Source of the DNA: an endosymbiont 'TC1' of Trimyema compressum
GTDB taxonomy: Bacteria > Bacillota > TC1
DNA: 64,000 nucleotides
Direction of reading: 5' to 3'
Assembly (NCBI RefSeq): GCF_001584725.1
Contig: NZ_CP014606.1
Location: forward strand, 248,001-312,000
The translations under genes were made by a program, and so were the position numbers. The notes below the pieces were generated by a model. That model made no database searches. It saw only the letters and a list, made by a program, of their open reading frames with translations, and was not told the DNA's origin. Of the stretch, positions 46,671 to 55,581 are shown in pieces (within the stretch, counting starts at the first letter, position 1; the number at the start of each line of letters is the position of its first letter).

Positions 46671-47445
46671 GAAGACCAAGAAGAAAAAGAAAAGGAAATC
46701 TTTTTTTAAGACAAAAATTTTACTAGGTCTTGGTATAGTTTTAGGTGTGAGCTTTTTCTTGTTAAAGCATAATGAACCTAAAATGGAGGCTCAAATCAAC
46801 CAAGCTAATCTTATAGTTAATGAAATTGTTACAGCAGTGTCAGGTAAGGTCAAAGTAGATAATCAAAAGGATTTAATTGTAACACCTGCAGATGGGGAAC
46901 CTAGAAAAGGACTAATATTGTATCCTGAAACTGAAGTAGCTTCAGAAGCTTATATTCCTTTGGCGACAAAATTAGCGGAAAAAGGATATCGAGTAGTAAT
47001 TCCTAAGTTTCTATTTAATAATCCAACTATTGATGTTAATAAAGTAAATAGTATTATTTCAGAAAATGCTATTGTTGACTTATGGGCTGTTGGTGGTCAT
47101 GGAGAAGGCGGTATCATTGCCTCAAAAGCGCTTTTAGGCAATGATAAAATAAAAGGGGCTTTTTTCTTAGCTTCTTACCCAGACGAGACAGTTAATCTTG
47201 TGGATTCAGGATTAAAGGCAACTGCAATTTATGGCAGTAAGGATAATACGTTTGCTAAAAGTAATTTAACAACAAGGAAATCCTCCTTACCTAAAAATAC
47301 AGTCTATACGGTTATTGAAAATGGTAATCATAGTTATTTTGGTAATTATCAAAATGAAAATACGGGTATTACTGAAGAAGAACAGCAGATTCAAACAGTT
47401 GTTCAATTAGTAAATTTAATGGATGAGTTGAGAGAAAGCACTTAA
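46645..47445 (+). CDS. membrane-anchored alpha/beta hydrolase-fold protein lacking the nucleophile
   Basis: 266 residues with a Lys-rich N-terminus, a membrane segment (residues 23-41) and an extracellular alpha/beta-hydrolase domain (Abhydrolase_5-like). GLILYPETEVASEAYIPLATKLAEKGY, AIYGSKDNTF (Asp) and ENGNHSYFGNY (His) match the family. The nucleophile elbow reads VGGHGEGG where family members have GHSxGG, so the catalytic Ser is Gly. The gene is otherwise intact. A terminator hairpin overlaps the stop codon. Confidence 0.8.
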   Translation: MGKRTDYYRKTKKKKKRKSFFKTKILLGLGIVLGVSFFLLKHNEPKMEAQINQANLIVNEIVTAVSGKVKVDNQKDLIVTPADGEPRKGLILYPETEVASEAYIPLATKLAEKGYRVVIPKFLFNNPTIDVNKVNSIISENAIVDLWAVGGHGEGGIIASKALLGNDKIKGAFFLASYPDETVNLVDSGLKATAIYGSKDNTFAKSNLTTRKSSLPKNTVYTVIENGNHSYFGNYQNENTGITEEEQQIQTVVQLVNLMDELREST

Positions 47446-47460
47446 TGGTGCTTTCTCTTT
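47431..47460 (+). terminator. terminator overlapping the hydrolase stop codon
   Basis: AGAGAAAGCAC, loop TTAAT, GGTGCTTTCTCTTT. Confidence 0.8.
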
Positions 47461-47481
47461 AAAAGTGAAGAGAGGAAGAAA

Positions 47482-48192
47482 ATGAGACAACCTTTTGATA
47501 GAACGGCCATGCTCTTAGGGACGGTAGCTATGGAAAAGTTAAATAAAGCTCATGTTATTGTATTTGGAGTTGGTGGTGTAGGATCGTTTACAGTAGAAGC
47601 TTTGGTTCGTTCCGGTATCGGTTCATTAACGTTAGCGGATAATGATACAATTGCTACAACTAATTTAAATAGACAACTCCATACTACAGTTGATACTATT
47701 GGTGAAAGTAAAGTTGAGGTGATGGCACAACGGGTTTTGTCAATTAATCCCGAGGTAGATGTTAGGGCTATTGAAAAGCTATATTTACCAGAAACTAGGG
47801 ATTATTTCTTTAATGAAAGTAGTCATTATGACTATATTGTTGATGCAATAGATACCGTAACAGCTAAAATTGACTTAGCCGTTGCGAGCCAAGATAAGAA
47901 AATACCTTTAATTAGTGCAATGGGGGCTGGTAATAAATTGAATCCTACCCAATTTAGAGTAGGCGATATTTATGAAACCCATACAGATCCTCTAGCTAAA
48001 GTAATGCGTAGAGAATTAAAAAAAAGAGGGATTAAGTCTTTAAAAGTAGTTTATTCAATGGAGGCACCAGTGGTTCCTTTCTCAACGGATGAGATTACAG
48101 CGAAAAGAACAGTACCTGGGAGTGTTGCTTTTGTTCCTTCTGTAGAAGGCTTAATTATTGCAGGAGAAGTTATTAAAGACTTAATTAAATAG
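47482..48192 (+). CDS. tcdA: TcdA/CsdL, tRNA threonylcarbamoyladenosine dehydratase
   Basis: A 236-residue ThiF/E1-superfamily enzyme that cyclises t6A37 in tRNA. The ATP site is VFGVGGVGSFTVEALVRSG, with DNDTIATTNLNRQ, DAIDTVTAKIDL and SAMGAGNKLNP following. It lies close to tsaD, which makes the t6A substrate, so the two steps of the same modification are neighbours. The ribosome site is GAGAGGAAG. Intact. Confidence 0.92.
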   Translation: MRQPFDRTAMLLGTVAMEKLNKAHVIVFGVGGVGSFTVEALVRSGIGSLTLADNDTIATTNLNRQLHTTVDTIGESKVEVMAQRVLSINPEVDVRAIEKLYLPETRDYFFNESSHYDYIVDAIDTVTAKIDLAVASQDKKIPLISAMGAGNKLNPTQFRVGDIYETHTDPLAKVMRRELKKRGIKSLKVVYSMEAPVVPFSTDEITAKRTVPGSVAFVPSVEGLIIAGEVIKDLIK

Positions 48193-48215
48193 AGACCAAT
48201 AAGGAGGATAATTTG

Positions 48216-48974
48216 ATGACTGAATTCGATAGTATTTTTAAAAGACAATCTATTAGAAAATATGAAGATAGACCTGTTGAGGAGGATGTGCTTCAAACTA
48301 TTAAAAAATATATTGAAACAATTGAGCCACTTATTCCAGGCATCGAAGTGAAAATGACCATAGTAGATAGGACGCTTTTCAATAAAATCGCCAAAGGCAA
48401 GTTTATTGTTTCAGCACCTCACTATATAGTAATTACTTCTGAGGAAAAGGAAGGTTCCTACCTTAATGCTGGCTATATGGGAGAGCAAGCTGTTCTGCAT
48501 TTAACAAAGTTAGGCATTGGCAGTTGTTGGTTGGGAGGAGCAAGAGAGCAAAAAGACATTAACTACACTTTACCTTATACAATAGCAATTGCTTTTGGTT
48601 ATGGCCGTGAATCCATTGAGCGAGAAAATTTAGAAGGCATTAATAGAAAAGAAATAAGCAGCTGGGCCAGTGGCGAAACTGCATCTTTCTATTCTTTATT
48701 ATTAGAATGTGTTAGAATTGCGCCTTCAGCTATGAACAATCAGCCATGGATTTGTCAAGTTTCAAATGATAAAATTAGATGGTTTAAGAAGAAAAGTAAT
48801 ATTTTCAAGAAAATATTTTTAGAGAATCTTAATGATGTGGATATGGGAATTGCTTTCTGTCATTTTGTGATTGCAGCTGAAGCTGAAAATCGCTTAGTTA
48901 CTTTTGAGAAAGAAGATTTAATCCATGGGATTGGGTATGTTTTAACTGCCTATATAAAAGATAATTTGATATAA
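48216..48974 (+). CDS. nitroreductase family protein (TM1586-like)
   Basis: 252 residues. The N-terminal RQSIRKYEDRPVEEDVLQ and C-terminal LECVRIAPSAMNNQPWIC match the FMN-binding nitroreductase fold, in the branch with duplicated halves (putative TM nitroreductase). GIGSCWLGGAR is the third block. The substrate is unknown. The start ATG 48216 follows AAGGAGGA. It lies between tcdA and tsaD in apparently the same transcript. Intact. Confidence 0.85.
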   Translation: MTEFDSIFKRQSIRKYEDRPVEEDVLQTIKKYIETIEPLIPGIEVKMTIVDRTLFNKIAKGKFIVSAPHYIVITSEEKEGSYLNAGYMGEQAVLHLTKLGIGSCWLGGAREQKDINYTLPYTIAIAFGYGRESIERENLEGINRKEISSWASGETASFYSLLLECVRIAPSAMNNQPWICQVSNDKIRWFKKKSNIFKKIFLENLNDVDMGIAFCHFVIAAEAENRLVTFEKEDLIHGIGYVLTAYIKDNLI

Positions 48975-48999
48975 TGAAGTGAAGGATAGGCGGAATGTT

Positions 49000-50010
49000 T
49001 TGGATACATATATACTAGGCTTAGAATCAAGTTGCGATGAAACATCAGCAGCTGTTATAAAAAATGGAAAAGAAGTTTTATCCAATATAATTTCTTCTCA
49101 AATTGAAGTTCATAAGAAGTTTGGAGGGGTAGTTCCTGAGGTAGCTTCAAGAAAGCATTTGGAAAATATTTTAATTGTGGTTGATGAAGCCTTAGCAAAA
49201 GCAGGTATCAAGAAAGAACAATTAACTGGAATTGGTGTTACGAACAGACCTGGTTTAATAGGGGCTCTTTTAGTTGGCATTACAGGGGCTAAAGCCTTAA
49301 GCTATAGTTTAGGGATACCTTTAATACCAGTCCATCATTTAAGAGGCCATATTTATGCTAATACATTGGAGCGTTCATTAGATGATTTTCCTTATTTATG
49401 TTTAATTATTTCTGGGGGGCATACTTCCCTAGCAATTTGGCACAATCATGAATCAATTGAAGTGATTGGTCAAACACTAGATGATGCCGCTGGAGAAGTT
49501 TTTGATAAAGTGGCCAGAGCACTAGGTTTAGGATATCCAGGTGGTCCTGTTATTGAAATGCTTGCCTTAGAAGGCAATTCTGAGGCTATTTCATTTCCTG
49601 TAGCTCAGTTAGGCAAAGAAAGCTTTGATTTTAGTTTTAGTGGTCTAAAATCAAGTGTTTTAAATTACCTGAATCAGCAAGCAATGAAGGGTTTGAAGGT
49701 AAATAAGTCAGATGTGGCCGCCTCCTTTCAGAGGGCCGTTTTTAAGGCTCTAGAAGAGAAGATTTTTCTAGGAGTGATACAGTATGGTATAAAGACAGTT
49801 GTCTTAGCTGGTGGTGTTGTTGCAAATGAAACAATGATTGCCTATTTAGAGAGAAGGGGTCAAAAAGAAGGGGTTTCTTTTGTTTATCCCGGTTCTATTT
49901 TATGTACGGATAATGGTGCCATGATTGGAGCAGCAGCCTACTATTTAAATGAACTTGGGGTGCAGGCTGACTATACATTAAATGCCTTTCCAACGGCAAT
50001 TATTGAATAA
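49000..50010 (+). CDS. tsaD: TsaD, tRNA N6-adenosine threonylcarbamoyltransferase
   Basis: A 336-residue protein transferring the threonylcarbamoyl group to A37 of tRNAs. LGLESSCDETSAAVI starts the ASKHA fold; IPVHHLRGHIYAN holds the metal-binding His pair; ISGGHTSLAIW and VLAGGVVANETM follow. I chose TTG 49000 (DTYILGLESSCDET) behind GGATAGGCGG because it matches the family N-terminus; a GTG at 48979 is in frame and possible. Intact. Confidence 0.92.
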   Translation: MDTYILGLESSCDETSAAVIKNGKEVLSNIISSQIEVHKKFGGVVPEVASRKHLENILIVVDEALAKAGIKKEQLTGIGVTNRPGLIGALLVGITGAKALSYSLGIPLIPVHHLRGHIYANTLERSLDDFPYLCLIISGGHTSLAIWHNHESIEVIGQTLDDAAGEVFDKVARALGLGYPGGPVIEMLALEGNSEAISFPVAQLGKESFDFSFSGLKSSVLNYLNQQAMKGLKVNKSDVAASFQRAVFKALEEKIFLGVIQYGIKTVVLAGGVVANETMIAYLERRGQKEGVSFVYPGSILCTDNGAMIGAAAYYLNELGVQADYTLNAFPTAIIE

Positions 50011-50020
50011 ATATAAAAAG

Positions 50021-50074
50021 TTATCCACAGAATACACATAAAAAATAGTAATAGTCTGTGGATACTGTGGAAAA
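50021..50074. promoter_or_regulatory. cluster of DnaA-box-like sites / inverted repeat
   Basis: TTATCCACA (50021-50029) matches the DnaA box. TGTGGATAC (50057-50065) and TGTGGAAAA (50066-50074) are reverse-orientation near matches. TATCCACAG and CTGTGGATA also form a perfect 9-bp inverted repeat with a 25-base loop. No T-run follows, so it is not a standard terminator. Confidence 0.5.
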
Positions 50075-50091
50075 GTAGGGGGAACAATGCA

Positions 50092-50568
50092 GTGAAGGCT
50101 GATAAGAATGTAGATAAAGCTAAAAAAGAGAAAAGAAAAAAACGGTCGAAAAAATGGTTGCTGATACCAATTATTATAGTTGTTATTGTAGGACTTTTTC
50201 TTTTTAATGGGAATGAGATGAAAGCTGTAAATTTATTTAAAGAAATTGAATTGTTACGTGAAGAAAAAAAACCTTTTGTTATTATTCTAACAGATAGTAA
50301 TTCACAAGTAGCCCACAATGAAGAGAAAAATATTGAAGGGATTCGTAAAGGAGCTCCTAAAGGATTAAGTGTATTTTTTGTGGATCGTGGTAAGGAAAAA
50401 ATAAAAGAAGGGGATTATTTTATAGATACTTATAAGGTCGTTAGTTTACCTAGTGTTATTGTTTGTAATGCTCAGGGTGATTCCGTTGGTACTTTTATGG
50501 CGCATTTGGATGTTCAACAGATAATTGGTGTAATGAATGCATTACCTATAAAAAATAGTGAGGAATAA
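50092..50568 (+). CDS. membrane-anchored thioredoxin-fold-like protein without CxxC
   Basis: 158 residues: a strongly basic cytoplasmic tail, one membrane segment (LLIPIIIVVIVGLFLF, residues 24-39) and an outer domain whose KKPFVIILTDSN and VVSLPSVIVCNAQGD suggest a thioredoxin fold with the cis-Pro loop. The CxxC position reads DSNS, so no disulfide chemistry is expected. The start is GTG 50092 behind AGGGGGAAC. It leads directly into moeA; a role in that pathway is not evident. Confidence 0.65.
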   Translation: MKADKNVDKAKKEKRKKRSKKWLLIPIIIVVIVGLFLFNGNEMKAVNLFKEIELLREEKKPFVIILTDSNSQVAHNEEKNIEGIRKGAPKGLSVFFVDRGKEKIKEGDYFIDTYKVVSLPSVIVCNAQGDSVGTFMAHLDVQQIIGVMNALPIKNSEE

Positions 50569-50570
50569 AA

Positions 50571-51779
50571 ATGGATTTGTACACATTAACGAATATTGAA
50601 GAGGGACAGAAACTTCTAAAAGAAAGTTATGACAATATAAAAAGAAAAGTAGAGCTACGTAAAATAAATGAGGCTTTAGGTTTTGTGCTAGCTGAAGATA
50701 TCTTTGCCAGAGAATCTCTGCCACAGTTTTCTCGCTCTACAGTTGATGGTTATGCTGTTCTGAGTGAAAATACTTATGGAGGAAGCAGTTCTTTGGGAAT
50801 TCCATTAAAAATTGCAGGTGAAATTCCTATTGGGGTTGAATCAAAAGCAGTTTTAAAGAATCAGGAATGTTTTGAGGTGGTAACGGGAAGCATGCTTCCT
50901 GAAGGTTCTGACAGTGTCGTTATGGTGGAACATACTGAGAAACTCAGTGGTGATGAAATTTTAGTCTATCGAGGTTTACACGAATATGAAAACTTAATTT
51001 TAAAAGGAGAAGATGTAAGAGTAAATGAGCTTCTTTTTAAAAAAGGTCATAGGCTACGTTTTCAAGATATTGCTTTATTAGGAGCTTTAGGGATGGATTT
51101 TATTCAAGTGGAAAGTTCATTGAGAGTGGGCATTATTTCTACAGGAGATGAAATTGTTCCTGTTTCTAAAAAAAAGCTTAAAATTGGTGAAATTAGAGAT
51201 ATTAATGGACCTTTAATACTGAATAGATTAAGAGCAATTAGAGGTGTTGAAGCAGTTGATTTGGGCATCATAAAGGATAACAAAAATGCTTTAGAGCAAG
51301 GGGTAATAGAGAGTTTAAGGAAGACGGATGTACTTCTTATGAGCGGTGGCAGTTCTATTGGCGCTAAAGATTATGCTTTAGGTATTATTGAATCCTTAGG
51401 CCATTCACTTTTTCATGGTTTGCCTATGAGACCTGGCAAACCAACTATTGGTGGCATTATTGATGGTAAATTAGTCATGGGATTACCTGGACAGCCTTTA
51501 TCCTGTTATTTTGTTTATGAAAAAATGTTAGCACCTCTTTTTATATGTGGAGAATATATTGTTAAGGCTTCTGTTAAAGGTACATTACAAAGAAATATTG
51601 CCTCTGTAAGCGGTCGTTTGGATTTTGCGCCAGTTAATTATGATAATGGAAAAGTCACACCTATTTTTGGCAAATCAGGTCTTTTAAGTCCTTTGGGAAA
51701 AGGCAATGGATATATTGAGATTCCATTTTTAAAAGAAGGTTTACTTGCTGATAGCGATGTTGACGTTTATTTATTTTAG
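50571..51779 (+). CDS. moeA: MoeA, molybdopterin molybdotransferase
   Basis: A 402-residue enzyme inserting molybdate into adenylated molybdopterin. ARESLPQFSRSTVDGYAV is the standard N-terminal block, then GSMLPEGSDSVVMVEHTE, ISTGDEIV, MSGGSSIGAKDY and GLPGQPLSCYFVYE. It is three bases after the preceding gene and 8 bases before a second MoeA-type gene. First of six contiguous cofactor genes. Intact. Confidence 0.93.
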   Translation: MDLYTLTNIEEGQKLLKESYDNIKRKVELRKINEALGFVLAEDIFARESLPQFSRSTVDGYAVLSENTYGGSSSLGIPLKIAGEIPIGVESKAVLKNQECFEVVTGSMLPEGSDSVVMVEHTEKLSGDEILVYRGLHEYENLILKGEDVRVNELLFKKGHRLRFQDIALLGALGMDFIQVESSLRVGIISTGDEIVPVSKKKLKIGEIRDINGPLILNRLRAIRGVEAVDLGIIKDNKNALEQGVIESLRKTDVLLMSGGSSIGAKDYALGIIESLGHSLFHGLPMRPGKPTIGGIIDGKLVMGLPGQPLSCYFVYEKMLAPLFICGEYIVKASVKGTLQRNIASVSGRLDFAPVNYDNGKVTPIFGKSGLLSPLGKGNGYIEIPFLKEGLLADSDVDVYLF

Positions 51780-51787
51780 GAGATAAT

Positions 51788-53695
51788 ATGGGAAAAAGAA
51801 ATTTATATTTAAGTAATATACCAGTAGCAGAAGCTCTTGGTTATATGGTGGCTTATTTAGAAAAAGAAAAAATAGAGTTGGGGATAGAAACAGTACCTGT
51901 AGCTGATGCAGTAGGAAGAGTAACTGGTATTCCAATCTATGCTAAGAAATCTAATCCGCTTTTTCTCTCCTCAGCAATGGATGGCATTGCCACCATTCAT
52001 ACTTATTTAAAAGAGGCTAAAGAAACTAATCCCATTATATTGGAAACCAATCAATTTGAAGAAATTGATACAGGTGATAAAGTCAGGCCCCCTTTTAATT
52101 GCGTAGTGCCTGCTGAAGAGGTTACTTATTTAGAGAATGGGAAGGTTGAATTAATTAAGAGTGTTACGCCTTGGAGTCATGTAAGGCCTGTTGGTGAAGA
52201 CATAGGTGATAATGAGTTAATTGTACCTATTTACCATACTTTAACCCCCTATGATACAGGCGTTGTTTTAAATGGAGGTTGGACTGAAATTGAAGTTTTA
52301 AAGAAGCCTCATATTGTTTTGATTCCAACAGGCGATGAAATGATTAGCCCTTATAAACTCTATAAAGAAGGAAAACTAATTGATTGCAACTCTACTGTAT
52401 TTAAAGGTATTCTAGAGGAAATAGGTGGCAAAGTAACAACATTTCCTATAGTTGCAGATGATAAATTCTTGTTAAAAAAAGCTATTATGGATGCTGTGAA
52501 TATAGGGGATATTGTAGTGATAAATGCTGGTTCATCAGCTGGTAGAGATGATTACACAGTACATATAATTCGGGAATTAGGAGAAGTATTCTGTCACGGC
52601 ATTGCTATGTGTCCAGGAAAACCTACTGTACTGGGGGGTATTGCTAAAACGCCTGTATTAGGTATTCCAGGTTTCCCAGTATCTGCTGCTTTTTCTCTTG
52701 AAACTTTTGTAAAACCCCTTATAGCTCGTCTCTTAAAAAGACAATTGCCAGATGTGGAAATTCTCGAAGGTACATTGGCTACACAAGTGCCGTCTCAATT
52801 TGGTGCTTTAGAATTAGTTCGGGTTTTAGTTGGAAAAATTGAAGAGCAATATAAAGTGCTGCCTTTACCTAGAGGTTCAAGTAGTCTTTCATCTCTTTCA
52901 AAAGCAGATGGATTAATTAAGATTCCTCCTTTATCTCAAGGCTATGAAAAAGGAGAATCCGTTAAGGTAGAGCTTTTATCGAAGAGAAGTCAATTAGCAA
53001 AGCGCTTGGTTTTTCAAGGCAGTCATGATTTTACATTAGACGTATTAAAAAATACAGTGAAAATAATGAATCCTCAATATGAATTAATTACTACTAATGT
53101 AGGTAGCCTAACAGGAATATTAGCTGTTAAAAATAAAGAGGCTCATGGTGCAGGTATTCATTTATTAAATGAAGAAACCCATACCTATAATTTTTCATAC
53201 ATTGATAAATACTTAGGGAAAGAGGGGCACCTCATTCATATCGCAAAAAGACAACAAGGCCTTATTTTACCTAAGGGCAATCCTCAAAACATACATTCCT
53301 TAAAAGATGTTATTGATAAAGAAGGGGTTTATGTAAATCGACAATTAGGAGCAGGTACACGTGTTCTGTTAGATTACTTGCTTAAAAAAGAAGCTTTGGA
53401 TAAAAAGCGTATTGAAGGCTATAATCAGATTGTTTACACTCACTTAGAAGTAGGCGCAAGAATAGCTAGTGGACAGGCTGATGTGGGTATGGGTATCTAT
53501 AGTGCAGCAGCCTTATATGATTTGGATTTTATTCCTATTACAGAAGAATCCTATGATCTTTGTTGTCTAGATAGTTTCATGGAAAGCTATCTTTATGAAT
53601 TATTTATTAAATGTCTTAAAGAATCTTCTTTTAGAGAGAAAATTGAACAATATGGAGGATATGATTTAAGAGAAAGTGGAAAGGTTTTAAGGTGA
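51788..53695 (+). CDS. MoeA fused to a periplasmic-binding-protein-like (PBP) domain
   Basis: 635 residues. Positions 1-405 are a second MoeA (SSAMDGIATIHTYL, PTGDEMI, NAGSSAGRDDYTV, GIPGFPVSAAFSLETFV). Positions 410-635 are a PBP-like domain (NVGSLTGILAVKNKEAHGAGIHLL, VNRQLGAGTRVLLDYLL, VGARIASGQADVGMGIYSAA) related to the molybdate-binding C-terminal domains of this family. It may sense or hold the oxyanion for insertion. Intact. Two different MoeA genes in tandem can reflect separate cofactor destinations. Confidence 0.9.
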   Translation: MGKRNLYLSNIPVAEALGYMVAYLEKEKIELGIETVPVADAVGRVTGIPIYAKKSNPLFLSSAMDGIATIHTYLKEAKETNPIILETNQFEEIDTGDKVRPPFNCVVPAEEVTYLENGKVELIKSVTPWSHVRPVGEDIGDNELIVPIYHTLTPYDTGVVLNGGWTEIEVLKKPHIVLIPTGDEMISPYKLYKEGKLIDCNSTVFKGILEEIGGKVTTFPIVADDKFLLKKAIMDAVNIGDIVVINAGSSAGRDDYTVHIIRELGEVFCHGIAMCPGKPTVLGGIAKTPVLGIPGFPVSAAFSLETFVKPLIARLLKRQLPDVEILEGTLATQVPSQFGALELVRVLVGKIEEQYKVLPLPRGSSSLSSLSKADGLIKIPPLSQGYEKGESVKVELLSKRSQLAKRLVFQGSHDFTLDVLKNTVKIMNPQYELITTNVGSLTGILAVKNKEAHGAGIHLLNEETHTYNFSYIDKYLGKEGHLIHIAKRQQGLILPKGNPQNIHSLKDVIDKEGVYVNRQLGAGTRVLLDYLLKKEALDKKRIEGYNQIVYTHLEVGARIASGQADVGMGIYSAAALYDLDFIPITEESYDLCCLDSFMESYLYELFIKCLKESSFREKIEQYGGYDLRESGKVLR

Positions 53696-53699
53696 TAAT

Positions 53700-54668
53700 A
53701 TGAACACCATTGATTACTTGCGAATTGCGGTAACAGACCGCTGTAACCTCCGTTGTGTCTATTGTATGCCAGAAGAAGGTGTTGATTTAAAATCCCATGA
53801 TGAAATGCTATCAATTGAGGAAGTTGAGAAACTAGTAAAATCAGTTGCGCCTATGGGGATTAAGAAAATTAGACTGACTGGAGGGGAGCCTTTAGTTAGA
53901 AAAAATATTGAAATTTTAGTGAAAAAAATTGCTTCAGTGGAAGGTGTTGAACATATTACAATGACTACAAATGGCATTCTTCTTGGATCCATGGCTAAAG
54001 CCCTTAAGGTATCGGGTCTTAATAGAGTTAACATTAGTCTAGATACTTTAAAGGCTGATAAATTTAAAGCAATTACTCGTTGGGGAGACTTAAATGATGT
54101 TCTAGCTGGTATTGATGCCTCTTTAAAGTTTGGCTTAACGCCGGTTAAAATAAATGTAGTTGCGATGAAGGGCTTTAATGATGATGAGATTATAGATTTT
54201 GTTGAGTTGGCAATTAAAAAAAGGGTACAGGTTAGATTTATTGAGTTAATGCCCATTGGCGAAAGCGATGAAAAAGCTCGAATTGAGCATATTTCAATTG
54301 ATGCAATTAAGGCAATTATTGAAGAAAAATATAAGCTGATTTCTACAGATGATATTGTTACAGATGGTCCGGCTTCTAATTATTTTATTGAGGGACATCC
54401 TGGCAGTAGTGTTGGTTTTATTGGTTCTCTTTCAAATCATTTTTGTGGTCGTTGTAATCGATTGAGAGTAACAGCTGATGGTAAAGTTAGGTTGTGTTTA
54501 CATAAAGATGTAGAATTTGATGTTTTAGCTTTATTGAGAGAAGGAAAAAGTGAGGCAGAAATCAGGGCTTTTTTTGAATCTATTATTCCCTTAAAGCCTA
54601 AGGGACATTCTATGACAGAAGAAGGTTGGGGCAATCAAAAAAGAAAAATGTCTCAAATAGGAGGTTAG
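53700..54668 (+). CDS. moaA: MoaA, GTP 3',8-cyclase
   Basis: A 322-residue radical SAM enzyme that, with MoaC, makes cyclic pyranopterin monophosphate from GTP. DRCNLRCVYCMPEEG carries the N-terminal iron-sulfur motif, LTGGEPLVR the SAM site, and FCGRCNRLRVTADGKVRLCL the C-terminal cluster. The final Gly-Gly at the extreme C-terminus, important in the family, is present (SQIGG). It starts 4 bases after the previous stop behind AAGG. Intact. Confidence 0.95.
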   Translation: MNTIDYLRIAVTDRCNLRCVYCMPEEGVDLKSHDEMLSIEEVEKLVKSVAPMGIKKIRLTGGEPLVRKNIEILVKKIASVEGVEHITMTTNGILLGSMAKALKVSGLNRVNISLDTLKADKFKAITRWGDLNDVLAGIDASLKFGLTPVKINVVAMKGFNDDEIIDFVELAIKKRVQVRFIELMPIGESDEKARIEHISIDAIKAIIEEKYKLISTDDIVTDGPASNYFIEGHPGSSVGFIGSLSNHFCGRCNRLRVTADGKVRLCLHKDVEFDVLALLREGKSEAEIRAFFESIIPLKPKGHSMTEEGWGNQKRKMSQIGG

Positions 54669-54670
54669 TA

Positions 54671-55147
54671 ATGAAATTATCCCATTTAAATGAACAAGGG
54701 GATGCTCGAATGGTTTCAATTGATGAAAAGAAAGCTACTAAGCGAGTAGCACTTGCCAAAGGTAAAATTTATTTAAGTCCTGAGCTTCTAAATTTAATTA
54801 CTAATCATAAAGTGCCTAAAGGTGATGTTTTAAGTGTTGGCAGAATTGCAGGAATTATGGCCGCTAAAGAGACTAGTCATTTAATTCCTATGTGTCATCC
54901 ATTATTAATTGAAGGTAGTTCAGTAACATTTGAAATTATCAAAGACAAAGGCTATGTTGAAGCAACTTGTGAAGTGAAGGTATCAGGAAAAACGGGTGTG
55001 GAAATGGAAGCTTTAACAGGGGTTACAGTTGCCTTGTTAGTTATTTATGATATGTGTAAAGCAGTTGATAAGAATATGCTTATTGGCGATGTAAGACTGA
55101 TTAAAAAAACTGGCGGAAAATCAGGGGTTTATGAAAGAGAGGAATAA
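54671..55147 (+). CDS. moaC: MoaC, cyclic pyranopterin monophosphate synthase
   Basis: A 158-residue enzyme. MVSIDEKKATKRVALAKGKIYLS, AGIMAAKETSHLIPMCHPL (active-site His) and EMEALTGVTVALLVIYDMCKAVDK are the conserved blocks. I chose ATG 54671 behind TAGGAGG; longer frames would overlap moaA. It pairs functionally with moaA. Intact. Confidence 0.95.
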   Translation: MKLSHLNEQGDARMVSIDEKKATKRVALAKGKIYLSPELLNLITNHKVPKGDVLSVGRIAGIMAAKETSHLIPMCHPLLIEGSSVTFEIIKDKGYVEATCEVKVSGKTGVEMEALTGVTVALLVIYDMCKAVDKNMLIGDVRLIKKTGGKSGVYEREE

Positions 55148-55149
55148 AA

Positions 55150-55581
55150 ATGCCTAAAGTAATTGGAGTATGTATTAGTGAGAAAAAGGGAGAGCAAAAA
55201 AAAGAGATTCCTTTTGGAGAATGTATTGTAGATTTTGGAATTAAAAATGATGCCCATGGCGGAAATTGGCATAGGCAAATTAGCCTTTTAGCTAAAGAAA
55301 GTGTTGATACAATGAGAGCCACTGGTATTGAATTAATCAATGGTGATTTTGCTGAAAATATTATTACTGAAGGTATTGTTTTAAAAGATTTACCTATTGG
55401 AACTAGGTTGAAAATTGGTGGAAATCTTATTCTTGAAGTTACTCAGATTGGTAAAGAATGTCATTCAGGCTGTGTTATTCAACAAAAAGCTGGAAAGTGC
55501 GTAATGCCAACAGAAGGTATTTTTGCAATTGTTGTTGAACCTGGTCTTGTAAAAAAGGGAGATAATATTGAGGTGATGTAA
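55150..55581 (+). CDS. MOSC domain protein
   Basis: A 143-residue stand-alone MOSC domain, the sulfur-carrier fold also found at the C-terminus of Moco sulfurases. DFGIKNDAHGGNWHRQISLLA and GDFAENIITEGI are typical, and the conserved Cys is in GKECHSGCVIQQKAGKC. Within a Moco operon it probably handles sulfur or cofactor transfer. It overlaps the next start (TAATG). Intact. Confidence 0.9.
   Translation: MPKVIGVCISEKKGEQKKEIPFGECIVDFGIKNDAHGGNWHRQISLLAKESVDTMRATGIELINGDFAENIITEGIVLKDLPIGTRLKIGGNLILEVTQIGKECHSGCVIQQKAGKCVMPTEGIFAIVVEPGLVKKGDNIEVM

Noticed and set aside
50021-50074. Chromosomal origin of replication
   Set aside because: DnaA-box-like sites are only three, without an obvious AT-rich unwinding segment array, and dnaA, dnaN, gyrB or rpmH are not nearby.
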